DNA of 64,000 nucleotides. It comes from Heterobilharzia americana. Its lineage: Eukaryota > Platyhelminthes > Trematoda > Strigeidida > Schistosomatidae. The DNA lies in contig OX104134.1 in the NCBI GenBank assembly GCA_944470555.2, positions 56,473,890 through 56,537,889 on the forward strand, in the 5' to 3' direction. A program made the position numbers and the translations under genes. Below, piece by piece: positions 52,080 through 63,439 of the stretch (position 1 is its first letter; each line of letters begins with the position of its first letter). Below the pieces are notes generated by a model that was given only the letters and a program-made list of their open reading frames with translations, had not been told where the DNA came from and made no database searches.

Positions 52080-52830
52080 CGCCGTCTAGCACCCGAAAGC
52101 TCAAAACGGTGAAGAGTGAATTCGACCACATGCTCGAACCGGGCATTATCAAACCGTCAAACAGTCCTTGGGCATAACCACTGAACATGGTTCCCAAAAA
52201 GGATAGCAACGGCTGGCGTCCGACCGGTGATAACCGAAGACTTAACTCCAAAACAAGAATGGACTGCTACCCGATACCTCATGCTCAAGACTTGACTCAG
52301 ACGTTATGCCGAATGAACATATTCTCCAAAATCGATCTGGTCAAAGCGTGCAACCAGATACTTATGGCAGCAGAAGATATCGCGAAAACAGCCATTAGTA
52401 CTCCTTTTGGTTTGTTTGAGTTCCTTCACATGTCATTTGGTCTTCGGAATGCAGCATAAACATTCCAACGCTTTATGATGATGTCTTCCATGGTTTAGAT
52501 CTTGTCCACGTCTACATCAATGACCGTCTCATTGCGAGTCCGGATAAGGAAACTCACCCTACACATTTGGACCTCGTATTCAAAAGACTAAAAAACGTGG
52601 CATCATAGTAAACTTGTAGAACTGTGCAGTAGGAGTTGAGCCGCTCAGCTTCGCTTGCACACTATCGAAAGGTAAAGCGGCAGCTTTCATGAACTATCCG
52701 GAGCCAACCACTGCGAAGCAGCTTCGCACTTTCAGTGGCCTGGTAAGTTATTACCGAAGGTTTATCCCCAACTGTGTCTCTGTCATGCAACCACTAACAG
52801 ATCTACTTCGAGGAACTACGAGGTTCGTGA
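52080..52830 (+). pseudogene. gypsy reverse transcriptase, catalytic box altered
   Basis: VKSEFDHMLEPGIIKPSNSP, MVPKKDSNGWRPTGDNRRLN and FSKIDLVKACNQILMAAEDI are the finger and palm blocks, followed by TAISTPFGLFEFLHMSFGLR. Stops at about 52178 and 52457 interrupt the frame. The catalytic YIDD is YIND at 52513-52524 (codons TAC ATC AAT GAC), so the first aspartate is lost. The thumb region near 52690-52800 is recognisable in other frames. Confidence 0.8.
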
Positions 52831-52834
52831 CTGG

Positions 52835-53320
52835 ATAACGTGGCTAGACTTGCTTTCTCTAAAGTCAAGGAAGCCATTACAAACGCAACTACGGTCATGC
52901 ATCACGACCGCGATGCCTCTATGAGCATTGCTGTCGATGCATCTGACTCAGCAACTGGAGCAGTTTTGCAACAGCTGACTGACCACCACTGGCAAGCTTC
53001 AGCCTTTTTCTCGAGGCGGCTGCAAGACGTGAAAAAATGACACAGTACATTTGGTAGAGAACTCCTAGCTATGTACTATTCTGTACGCCACTTTCGACAT
53101 TCGGTGGAAGGTCGTGATTTCATTATTTTCACAGACCACAAACCGTTAACCTTTTCCCTCAGCTCGGCGTCTGACAAATACTCCCCTCGTGAGTCACGAC
53201 AGCTGGGTTACATTTCCCAGTTCAATTCAGACATCCGCCACATCTCCGGAACAGATAACTCCGTAGCCGATGCACTATCACGAATAGCTTCGATAAATCA
53301 TATCGAGGGCGTTGATCCCG
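52835..53320 (+). pseudogene. gypsy RNase H
   Basis: ARLAFSKVKEAITNATTVMH, then AVDASDSATGAVLQQLTD (first aspartate), [20 protein letters not shown] (glutamate), [15 protein letters not shown] (second aspartate) and [10 protein letters not shown]. The catalytic residues are present. A TGA at 53038 separates the first from the second acidic residue. Confidence 0.82.
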
Positions 53321-54473
53321 TTGAACTAGCTCGGCGTCAAAAGGAAGACCTTGAGCTGCATCATGAGTTGTCGTCCACAACTCTCAAGCCACTACTTTGT
53401 CCGGCTGGGTCAGACAAGGATACAATTTTGTGTGACGTCTCTGCTAGTCAACCACGCCCAATAGTTCCGAAGAGTTGTCGACGCAACGTCTTCAATACGT
53501 TGCACAAACTCTCTCATCCAGGTGTGCGAGCCACCATTAGGCTTATCGCACAACGTTTCTGCTGGCCTGGGATGAACAAAGACGTTAAGGAGTGGGCTCA
53601 GTCGTGCTTAGCTTGTCAAAAGTGCAAAATCACGCGACACACGAAAAGCCCTTTAGGCTCTTTTCTAGCCCCAGACATGCGTTTCGACCACGTCCATATA
53701 GATATTGTAGGACCCCTACCAGAATCTAATGGATGTACCTACCTTTTCATTTGTGTTGATCGTTTCACACGATGGCCGGAAGCAGTACCCATTAAGGATA
53801 TTACTGCTGAAACAGTAGCTCGTGTTTTCGTCGAAAGATGGATCGCGAACTTCGGATGTCCACCTTACGTCACAACCGACCGTGGGCGCCAATTTGAATG
53901 TGGATTATTTCACGCTCTAACGGCACTTTTAGGTTGCACCCGGTTCCGAACGACAGCCTACCATCCACAAGCAAATGGCATGGTAGAGCGTTTTCATCGA
54001 CAGCTGAAAGCTTCCCTTCCGAGGCTCTGCCTCTAGTCCTACTAGGTTTTCGTAACGCCTTGAAAGTTGATGCTGGATGTGCCCCTGCAGAACTCGTCTA
54101 TGGGACCACCCTTCGCCTACCAGGTGAGTTTTTTTCTCCTTCAACTTTCAAACATGTTTCCGACAGGGCTACGTACATAACCAGGCTTACAAACGCAATG
54201 CGTTCAGTTAGGTCTTCTCCGGTTAGACCTCAAACGACTGATGTCTTCTTTCACCCCAGTTTACAAAAGACATCACACTTGTTTATTCGCCACGACGCCG
54301 TTCGTCGACCACTTGAACCACCCTACGACGAGCCGTTCAAAGTGATCAAGCGACACGAGAAATTCTATATTATCGAGCGAAAAGGACATGAAGATACTGT
54401 AAGTATAGACCGTTTGAAACCAACTTGTTTCGAAGGCAACCCATTATGTGACGTTTCAGCTCGCTATAGCTGA
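53321..54473 (+). pseudogene. gypsy integrase, catalytic triad intact, one frame shift
   Basis: The open stretch from 53071 carries the zinc-binding domain ([20 protein letters not shown], then CLACQKCK, about 53500-53630) and the core with D in [10 protein letters not shown] in TTDRGRQFE and, 35 residues later, E in [10 protein letters not shown]. The frame ends in TAG at 54034-54036. Integrase continues in another frame as [20 protein letters not shown] up to DTVSIDRLKPTCF (54030-54430), so one small indel near 54015 separates core and C-terminal domain. This is the best-preserved part of the element. Confidence 0.85.
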
Positions 54474-55109
54474 CCGACGGATGGCTCAATTATCGAGAGT
54501 CTTGACGACGCTTCTGGTAATGCACAGTTACAACAACCATCGGCGCAACAGAAAACACGATTAGGCTGAACCGTCAGGTTCCCGGAGTATTTGAAGCCGT
54601 ACCCAACTCAGTGGTGTGAAATAAGATGTGCCAACCATATCTCTTTTACTTCAAAAATTTTTCCGAGGCACTATTTTTCTTATTTATCGGCAGTACGAAA
54701 CTCCTCGTACATTTGACCTTTTTATATCAACTTTTTTATCACCATGTAATGAAACATTTTTAAAAACGGTGAAAATAAGCTTAAACTTTATTTTCGATAT
54801 ATTTGTAAATACATAACTCCCATTTTTCGAAGCGTTTTCGCGGTATTACAAACTTTTAGTTATATTCCAGGTGCAACCAGCACTGGACGGAACGTCAATG
54901 AAAACTTAGGACTGTGATCGACGTACAATCCCATTTATTGTATCTTATCTTTTAATTGCCACAACACCTTAGAATAAAATCAGACAACCAGGGGTCACTT
55001 CATGCAGTGAGCCCATCGGAAGAGTTTTACCAGTTGAGAAACCACCGCGTTTTTACTTTCGGCTGCTACCGTCTTAGGGTCCTCACGAATGCACTAGGGA
55101 GGAATGATC
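54474..55109 (+). other. gypsy 3' leader region and polypurine tract
   Basis: Starts with a degraded end of pol (TVRFPEYLKPYPTQW near 54570-54610, after a TGA), followed by AT-rich DNA without an envelope-like frame. AGGGAGGAATGATC at 55096-55109, just before the 3' LTR, is the likely polypurine tract. Confidence 0.6.
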
Positions 55110-55423
55110 TGTAGCGTCAGACACTTCCCCAAAATCAATAGCCTAGGGTTTGACGACTTTCGACATTGATGCTGACCTTGGCAGTTTAACTGGACTCGCT
55201 AAGCTGAAAGCACACGGTCAAGCATCCTCGCCATTTGGCATGCTGTCGTATTACGTTGCATTGCTCGTGTTCGACTCTCCAGCCAGTTAGTTGGGACGCA
55301 TCAGTATCTCGGCACAACCATCCAAATATACCATTCCATCCGACTACGCTATCGTGTTCTTCCTTGATCTCGTACTCGTGGGTATATAACAAGTCCGAAT
55401 AATTAGTGATTGGTCTTTGCGTC
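55110..55423 (+). repeat. 3' LTR
   Basis: A 314-base copy that I read as identical, base for base, to 50311-50624. Confidence 0.93.
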
Positions 55424-58400
55424 TGTCAAGTTCGTGCCAGGACAAATCCTGAAGAGCCATCTCTGAGCCCTTCTGTTGCGAGGCACCCATCCACAAACAG
55501 ACCGTAGATATTCCTTAACCCAAAGCCAAGCTGTCAAGGCGCTTAAACTCCGACACAAAAGTGCTGCTGCGTTCGGCTACGAGGAGCCCGTCAGAGACTA
55601 AGCTGTAATATGGAGTCAGTAATTTCCATCTGACCTGTTTATTACACCTCTCTATTGCCGACTTCGGTGTATGATTTCTAAGGTCATATGGCCGTACATA
55701 ACTCCAGTGGGCGGGGGGGAACAGACAGACCGTGCAAAGTTTTGTGCATCGGTACTCAGTTGCTTTACAGACGCCGTTTCCAAAGCGGTTCAGCTGACAG
55801 TATGATGCACCCATTTATTTAGTCTATATTACCAGCGTCACCCAATAATAATCTGATGAATCTCCTTTGAACATGTTCAGGTCATGATTTTTCGGAATGA
55901 GCCATTTTCCGATATCGGTCTAACAAAAAATTTCTTTTTGGCTGAAGGATCATTTTATAGTAGTTGTGGCCAGTAACAAGTGAATGATTGCATCCCCTGG
56001 TATACTATGGATGGCGCGAGGATTTATCCTTTCTAAATCTTCCCAGCCTCACTGGGAACAATAATATTCATTTATTCCATGTAAATGTCGTGTGTATGTA
56101 TGATTTATCATCCGAAATATACACCATCTGGCTGGGTTGAAATGGTATCAAATTATATTGTTAGTGAGGAAAATTTCGCTCCCAAACCACTCGTCGTCAG
56201 AAGGATAACAGGTGCCAAAACGTAGTCATATGAGACTAACGAGTAGGATGTGCGGAAGTCCAGGTGCTGTGACCGTTGAATCTGCTCACGTGATATTTTA
56301 CGTGTCAATTAAAATGCAGTCGTTATCTCTTCCGACAGTTCAGAGTGGCGGACCTCTTCCTATGGAAAGCTTTCGATGCTGAGTTTCAAAGCTTTATGCC
56401 TCTCTTATTGGGAGTCTCCAGTCCACGATGTCCATGAATGATATACTAATATCATAATGTCGTGATAATATTTACCTGTGACCGAACGGTAGCTGTAGTA
56501 TAAATGACCACAGATTACCTACCACTTGTACAGTCTGCATTATTGTGAAGGGAGCGGTAGCTTTTTCGAAGTCCATTTTCTTGTCTGTGAGCACGGTCCA
56601 CCTTCACTTAGGCTAAAAGTTCATGTACTGTTAGACGCTCAGGCATCCCTGTATACCACTGAGTTTGACTAGTCCCAGTTGAAAGGACTAATCCCGCACT
56701 ACTTACCGCTAGCAGGCGCCATTAATATTCAGCTCATAAATCTAGAAATAAGTGAAGTTCGTGGTTTACTGAAGCATCGACTGAGAGAATATGCAGCAAG
56801 AAGAATAGTTCACAGAGAGCCAAGCAAATTGTTTTAAAATAATGTGCTTTTACCGCAGTTCCTGCACCCGCCTACACTAATTCTAACGCCATTTAAAATA
56901 GCTGGAGAGGGTAAAAAGGGTGAGTGCAACAAAAAAGGCGAGCTAAGTAAGAACCTAGGGATACCCTGAGTAAAGTGCACGGTTCGATCTAGTTCTCCAA
57001 AGCAGAACCATAAGAAGCGTCATTTTTTTAAATTGTTCTCGACCAGGCATCCAATGAAGCAACCACAAAGGACACCGTCGGAATGGTGGCGCCTGATTTC
57101 TTGGTTTTTTCAGTTGATAGTAGTCTCCGCATTATTTCGTAGTGTTTTCGATTATATGGCGCCGAATACGAACAAAGTGGAATCTAAACTTGTGGTTCGA
57201 ATACTCAATTTAAAGCTCTTCTGGTGCTTCCATGGCAAAAATGTTGAGGTCAGCTCATCAAACAAAGGTTTCATCCATGAGAACATGGGTTGACAGTCTT
57301 CATTTCTATTCCAGATTCATTCTACAGTCCGCAGAACTATTGCAATCACCAGCGGATACTGTTTCCGGCAAGTGAACTGTGGGGGAAGAACAGGATAGAA
57401 ACATTTTGCAAACCGCCTTGAAATTTTTACTCAGTCAGGGTTTCCTTCGCAAAGATAACTCCGTTCATACTGCAGATACGTTTTGTGCGGCTCAGGTGCA
57501 GTACCATGAGGAAATAAACAATCTGCTTCTTCCCGGAACAAAAATCCGCTAGGTCAGTAGTGGGCTACTTGTTTTGACTGGTCAGCTGCAGAGCAGATTG
57601 ATCAGTTAGGTTTCTTCCTGCCCATACAATAGGATGAAAAAGACTGAAATTTGAAGCGTCTAATTCAGAGGTTGGTGAATAAGAAGATTAATTTCTTTTT
57701 GGGCCACTTTCTATTAGTGGGCTGAACCATTTTGCCTGATTGAACTGGGAAATCAATGAAATCACAAATCCTGTCCTTAATTAGATTTCTGGGTTCAAGT
57801 ACCATCGTAGCCTCCGTCCCATTTGAATCCTACTTTGACCGCTACGGAGTAGGATCATTTGAAGTTTACGCGATTATTCGAATAGGAAGGCTTTCTGTAG
57901 GCAGTGGTGTTTAAATTGTCACCTATTCTCAATGAAGAGAGATCTATTTCACCGCCCCTTGATTCAGGAGAAAATTGGGTTTCGCTCGCTTCCCCATTTG
58001 CCTATGTATAACGCATCCATTTGACATGAATTTTATACTGCATCACTTAAAAATCGAGACAATATTGTCAAAGTAAGATGACATATTTCCAGAGCAACCT
58101 GTTTACTGCTATTCGTAAAGTTTTCCCTGAGGACAAAGGGTATTGGTGAGTACATGATAACCCCCATTCGCTTTTATATTTTGTGGCACAACTTGAAGTC
58201 CGTACAGCATATCTTGGCCCAAATTCTGAAGTACTTAACCCTCGATGCAGCTACTAAAACGAAGGGATCTTTGTATATCAGCGAAACGTTCGGGTGAAGT
58301 GGAACAGCACACTTGCATCATAGATAAACTTTTGATACAAGGTTTAAGCAGTGATAAGTTTTTGTTTTGGTGATATTTCGAGTAAGGTCACTTCCCTTGA

Positions 58401-60635
58401 CCACATCAGCGGTCGGGAGAATGGAGAAATGCCAATCGTCTCTGCTTAGCATGAATCCTTTACATCTGTTTATTCGATGGAGCAGACCGATTCGCAATCA
58501 TCCAACATACCCTGGCAAGGTCAGAAGATTTTTTTGTGTGGATTAGATTTTTAGGATAACGTTTATTTTCTGTGTGGACTGTCGCGCATACGAGATCGTA
58601 AAGTGTTGTGTCAAGATGAAGGTTCTCAGAATGGTCTTTTGGAGGATAAGCGTTTACAGGAGACGACCAAAGAAGACGAAATGGAGAAAGACGAAGCAAA
58701 AGAGATGGCAAGAGAAAGATAGAATTTTCGGTAAACTCCGGAAAAAGGAAGGAAGAATCGTGCTTTTCAAGAGGCCTCAAGGGAACATGGTTAAGCGGGA
58801 GAAAGAAGGAGGGAAGAGGAATGGTAAGTCAAAGTATAAATAGTAGAAACGGAAACGGCAATGATCAGGCGGTGAGAGTTTTGAAGCGTAGTCACTCAGC
58901 CGCCTGCCTTCAAGGTGTTGTGCAACGTGGATCTTTCGGACGACGCGAGCTGATTTTTGGGTTGTCAGTGAAGGTTAAACATCGCTCTTTCTGGTGCGCC
59001 TTGCAAATGGAGGAACTAAACGCTCATTAGGAGTCAGGGGTTCAGAAAACAATTGCCCAGGTTGAATTCCACCCTGTTATTTGTTATCCACCCTCGGAGC
59101 ATTTCAGTCTAGTAGTATGATGTGTTCGAGATTTACTGCCTTTCAAAGAGTAAGATTACCATTTTTCGGTAAAAATGGAGTACTGAGACGCAACTATGAG
59201 GGATTGATGGACATAAGGACAGTAATTAACCCAGAATGATAATGCCATAGGCTGCAGGATGATGCTCGCTAACTTCAACTTATTAACTTTTGAACAGGGT
59301 TGGTTGTAACGTGAATAGCCGCCCACTGATGACAAAATTTAATCGTCTACATTCAGGTGTGCTGTTCCGTAGTATAACGGAACGTGGGATGGTGTTGAAC
59401 GCCCATTCGAGATCCAGAAAAATTACATGAAAGAGATAGGTCGTTGGTAGTAGGTTTTCGAGTCACGTCAGGAGTTCAGTTGAAACCTATTGCAATCTCG
59501 ATCGCAGAGTGATCCGCCTCTTTCAAACATGTAATCGCGCAAGCACTTTCGCTAGTGGCTCTCTTCACACGATGATTCAGCATGGAACCTTAAATGAACT
59601 TTGATCTGACTCTTTACCGGAGGTAACCCACTGATGCCATGCCCTCCTCCTGGCTGACAATGGGCTCTGAGCGCCCTATTTACAAAAGGGATCAACTTAC
59701 CGGATGCTGTGGCTACTAAGATTGAATTCCCTCATATTTGTGCCCTCATAACGCCCTTCACTAGACATCAGTGTCGGTTGGATGTTGATTAATACAGCCT
59801 TCAGTGGCACTGCAATAATGAATGACACCGTCTCATCGCTACTTCGTTCTTCTTGTTGTGGCGGGGATAAGAGCCATGGCTCTCCCACCATAGTCACGGG
59901 CGGTCGCCAACAGAACGCTACAAAAGCTTGATAGCTGCTACCAAGGGGAGCTTTGAACATACATCCCGCTCTACTAGAGGCTTGCCAAGAATTGAATTGT
60001 CCTGGTTCATGGCTATCCTTTCGGTCTCAGGCTAGTGTCATTGTCCAGTCTCTCGAACCGCCCAGCTTTTCTGAAGGCACCTGGCAGATTTCTACTTGAC
60101 GCGCAGCTTAATGGGATTTCGTGCTGCTCTAAATAGGGAATCGGCTTTTAAAAGTTACATGGTACTTCGATTCCTCAATACTTCAGGTGACACTATAGAT
60201 CGTGAGTGAAGCATTCCCCGCTTTTGTTCAAAGCCACAAATAGGCGGTTGATGGACTCATTCTATCGACTAGTTGGCACACCTGATTGCTAAGTAGTACC
60301 ACAGTGAGTGTGAATATTTAGCCGGCATAGCTAGTAGCCAAATGTTTCCGATTCGTCTACCCACTGCGCTGAAGCCCCGCCCCTCCTGCTATTTATTTAT
60401 CCCAAACATAAATATGTTGATAACGCTGATTTCGATAACCAAAAATATGGTGAAAAAGGGGATGTACGAAGACTAGAATTTGGGAGCAGCATAAAACAAA
60501 GGGGTTTAAGCCCTCCTCTTTTGGCGTCAGTTCTCTGACTTGCTGCAAAGATATTTTGAAACTTTCATCGCTTTACCCTGTGTTCCCTCGACAATTGACG
60601 GTTTATGGCCATCTGCAGTGCTGCAAGTTCAACAT
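55424..60635. other. unrecognised sequence, slightly GC-richer
   Basis: About 5.2 kb without a recognisable gene. The minus-strand frame at 55515-55814 (99 codons) and the lysine/arginine-rich plus-strand frame at 58574-58843 show no domain; the latter follows a purine-rich stretch. Composition differs from the AT-rich intron DNA before 48 kb, which may reflect older, mixed transposon material. Confidence 0.35.
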
Positions 60636-61163
60636 TTAAAATCTGTAATGAAGCCGTGGGAAGCTGAAAGAGGTTGGACTCGGAAGTCCGGTCGTTGAAG
60701 ATTGGATCTCATTGTTTGGTCTGCTTCCGGTGGTTGGCGAGAAAATTTCTTTCCTGCCTCTAGCCCTGGTTAGGTGAGCTTTTTCCGCCCATCCGTATCC
60801 GAAACATAAAGACTGAGTCCATACATAGGCAACTGCTCCTTTGGAAGACCGAAGCCCTTCAACTGCTGTTGTCAATGTGAATCTTTGGGGAGGGAGAACA
60901 TCTACGGAAACATAAAAGGAGGAAACGGGATATCTCCTGAGAGTATTTATCTGTGGAACGAGCATAAGCAGCAGATATGGGTTAAAAATGGGGCAGATAA
61001 CTCCAAAATGACTGAGAAGTGAGTAAAAATTGGATACCATCCTGGTGTTCAGGCTCTGGGCATACTTCCTCAATCGCCTAAATTGTTGTCTAACCCTCCT
61101 TTCAATGATTCCAATCGGGAGGCCATGACCTCTTGCTACGGCGAAGTATTCTTTAAGGCACAT
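60636..61163 (-). CDS. hypothetical 175-codon ORF, unrecognised
   Basis: The longest open frame without a repeat or transposon explanation. It starts MCLKEYFAVARGHGLPIG, has a basic stretch (IERRVRQQFRRLRKYAQSL), a hydrophobic middle (about residues 60-75, PYLLLMLVPQ) and a serine/proline-rich end. I recognise no family, and no splice context, neighbour or signal sequence supports it. In GC-richer DNA a frame of this length can arise by chance or be left from an old mobile element. The start is simply the first ATG. Confidence 0.25.
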   Translation of the reverse strand: MCLKEYFAVARGHGLPIGIIERRVRQQFRRLRKYAQSLNTRMVSNFYSLLSHFGVICPIFNPYLLLMLVPQINTLRRYPVSSFYVSVDVLPPQRFTLTTAVEGLRSSKGAVAYVWTQSLCFGYGWAEKAHLTRARGRKEIFSPTTGSRPNNEIQSSTTGLPSPTSFSFPRLHYRF

Positions 61164-63439
61164 ACCCTCAAGGAAAATGAGTTAGGCCTTAGTCCAGTAT
61201 TAGCCGTCTGATGCGGCAAACTGTCAGCATTCCGCTACGGCAACCACCATTTTGTTGGGAGGTTTGTTTGTTTGCATGACCTACTAAGGCAATAACCTTG
61301 ATATTTATAATGAGATGCCTTTCCTTCTAAGATAGTTTGGAGTTGATGCGTCTGTTGAACCCGGGGGCTTATAGCTAACGCTAGAGATAACTTGCTTCAG
61401 GCGGATAAGCAAGCAGTGGCAGAAGTATAACGTGTTTCTTCCGAGTACTCTGATGGGCAAGCCAACCGGGCAAATTCAACTAGAACATTAAAAGTTATTC
61501 GTCATTCAGTCGGATTCAGTAGTGAAAGTGAAGTTTACAACAGATAGAAATCATGTCCAAGTTTACTGGGCACCACATCAGCCTCGCCTTAGAAAAGACC
61601 TTTTGGAGAGCATCGTTTTGATGTAATTCTGAATGAGGTGAACAAGGTGCAGGAGAAATGGGGAAAGATGACGAAAATTCCAATGATTAGGTGAGATAAT
61701 GACGAATGAAAAAATGTAGTGCGAAATGTCAGTGTACCTATAGTTTATTATTAGCTACATTCTTCACGATAACATAAAGTATTTCTTAAATTTTCTTTTG
61801 ACCTAGAAAACATTAAGATAGGTGCAGAAAGCTCGCTCAGAATACGAGTTACCAGAGTTGTTTCCATCTGAAAAGGCAGTGACTATAAAACCTAATGTAT
61901 AACCCCGTTGATTTTCTGTCTAAGTACTATTCTAGACATTCCCTCCTCTTTACAAGGTCTAGCTATTGTGTGCATAAGAAAACATCCATCGTTTGTTGAT
62001 GAAACGCTAAAAGTACAAGTTCACTTATAAAAACTACTTAATAAATGTTTTATTCTCAGGCTGTGAATGAAACATGCAAGAAGCCGGTTTACAGACATCA
62101 TCAAATTGATAACTGCAGGGAAACCTAAAAGGTTTGAGCAGTGTTGAATGGTATAGAAGGAAAGACATTAAAATGTACCATGATAAAAAGTGTCTAAAGT
62201 TATGAAAAGAGGGGAGAAATATCTTTTAACATCACATACATTGTTTTGAGTTTAGATTATTCTTGCCCACATTTCTTTTTCAAACTAAAGTGGCATCATA
62301 TTGGAGCAATATTCGGTATGTGTGTTATGAGTAATCGACATGGTTGACCCGTCTGCGAACCCCAATGTTTCATCAAATAGATGACCGTTTTGGCAGCAAT
62401 TCCTTCGTTCGTAGCCTTTTGGGCCAACGATAACCTATTTCAATGATTTCAGGAATAAGTAAGTATCCATACAATATTTTAATCCAGGCAAATGGATTAC
62501 ATGACTAGTAATGATCATCGCTGAAACTCTTCCACGCTCCTAGCTATGGGATTCAGTTGGTAATTCTGTCCGTGGGTTTCATAACGGAGTAAAAACCTCT
62601 TAAACCAGGCAAAGCTCTATCATTGAAGGGAAAACGAGGTTACACCATTACTGTCAGTTTTACCTTACAATAACTATAAGTATATAGTCTGCTCTGACAA
62701 AGAGGGTATCCTTAGCATAGTATATAAAACCGCCAGAACAGAGTGTAAACTCGCCTCGAATTTCTGCTACGTGTACTCCATAAAGCATTCTTCAGATTCC
62801 TTGTTTGGTAGTGATAGTAGATACTGAAGTACCACTGTTTTGACGAATCCCTGAAGGTCCTTCAGTAGTAATGTTACACAAACCCTCCAATATCCAGTAT
62901 CTTTTCACGAGCTAGAGTAAACCAATTGGTTTCTTCACGCTCGCTTCTAGGTCTTGCGGAACGGCTCCAGGTCTTTGGTGGATTTTAATGCAGTAGGTCT
63001 ACCCACTCGACTGCCGTAGCTGTGGTTAACCCGACGGGCGGTTGTGTGTTGGTTAAATTTGTAGGCAGTGTTGTTTGTTTTTTGTTCCAGGGACCGTGGT
63101 GCAGACGGTTTCCTCAAGTGTCGTGACAACAGACGATTGGTTGGACTGGTTGTAAAAAGGAGATGAAAAATATGTGCAGAGAAATCGGGGGAGACAAAGT
63201 GAGAGGGAAAACGAATAGACAAAGAAAGGAAAGAAACAGACAATAGGAGGAAAGGGAGCGGCACTGAAGAAGGAATGTTGTTAGACTTATGGGGGAGAGC
63301 TTTTGTTAAGGTTTGAGAGCATAAAGTCAGAAGGAAGAAGAATAAATAACATTGTAGGAAGAATGGAAGTGTAGTAATTTTTTAGTGGGAGGTGGTAACT
63401 GGGAGACGTCCATATAGACCTACAAGGCAGTGCTAAGTT
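61164..63439. other. unrecognised sequence, probable transposon 3' flank at its end
   Basis: No gene is recognised. The purine-rich stretch at about 63150-63260 on the plus strand (antisense frame 62947-63264) lies just downstream of the minus-strand RT that follows and is probably its 3' untranslated part. Confidence 0.35.

Larger units (their letters stand above)
50311..55423 (+). mobile_element. Ty3/gypsy LTR retrotransposon, full-length but coding-defective
   Basis: A 5.1-kb element with two 314-base LTRs that look identical, gag, protease, RT, RNase H and integrase in the standard Ty3/gypsy order. The Gag and its unusual cysteine pattern recall the CsRn1/Kabuki group described from the liver fluke Clonorchis. 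At least six stops and a few frame shifts break the coding region. The 5-base flanks (AGAGC before, TGTCA after) do not match, so no target-site duplication is evident. Identical LTRs usually mean recent insertion; a defective copy could have been mobilised in trans, or the LTRs homogenised. Confidence 0.9.

Noticed and set aside
58574..58843. Lysine/arginine-rich 89-codon frame that could suggest a nuclear protein
   Set aside because: It is a direct consequence of a purine-rich stretch; no domain and no splice or promoter context.
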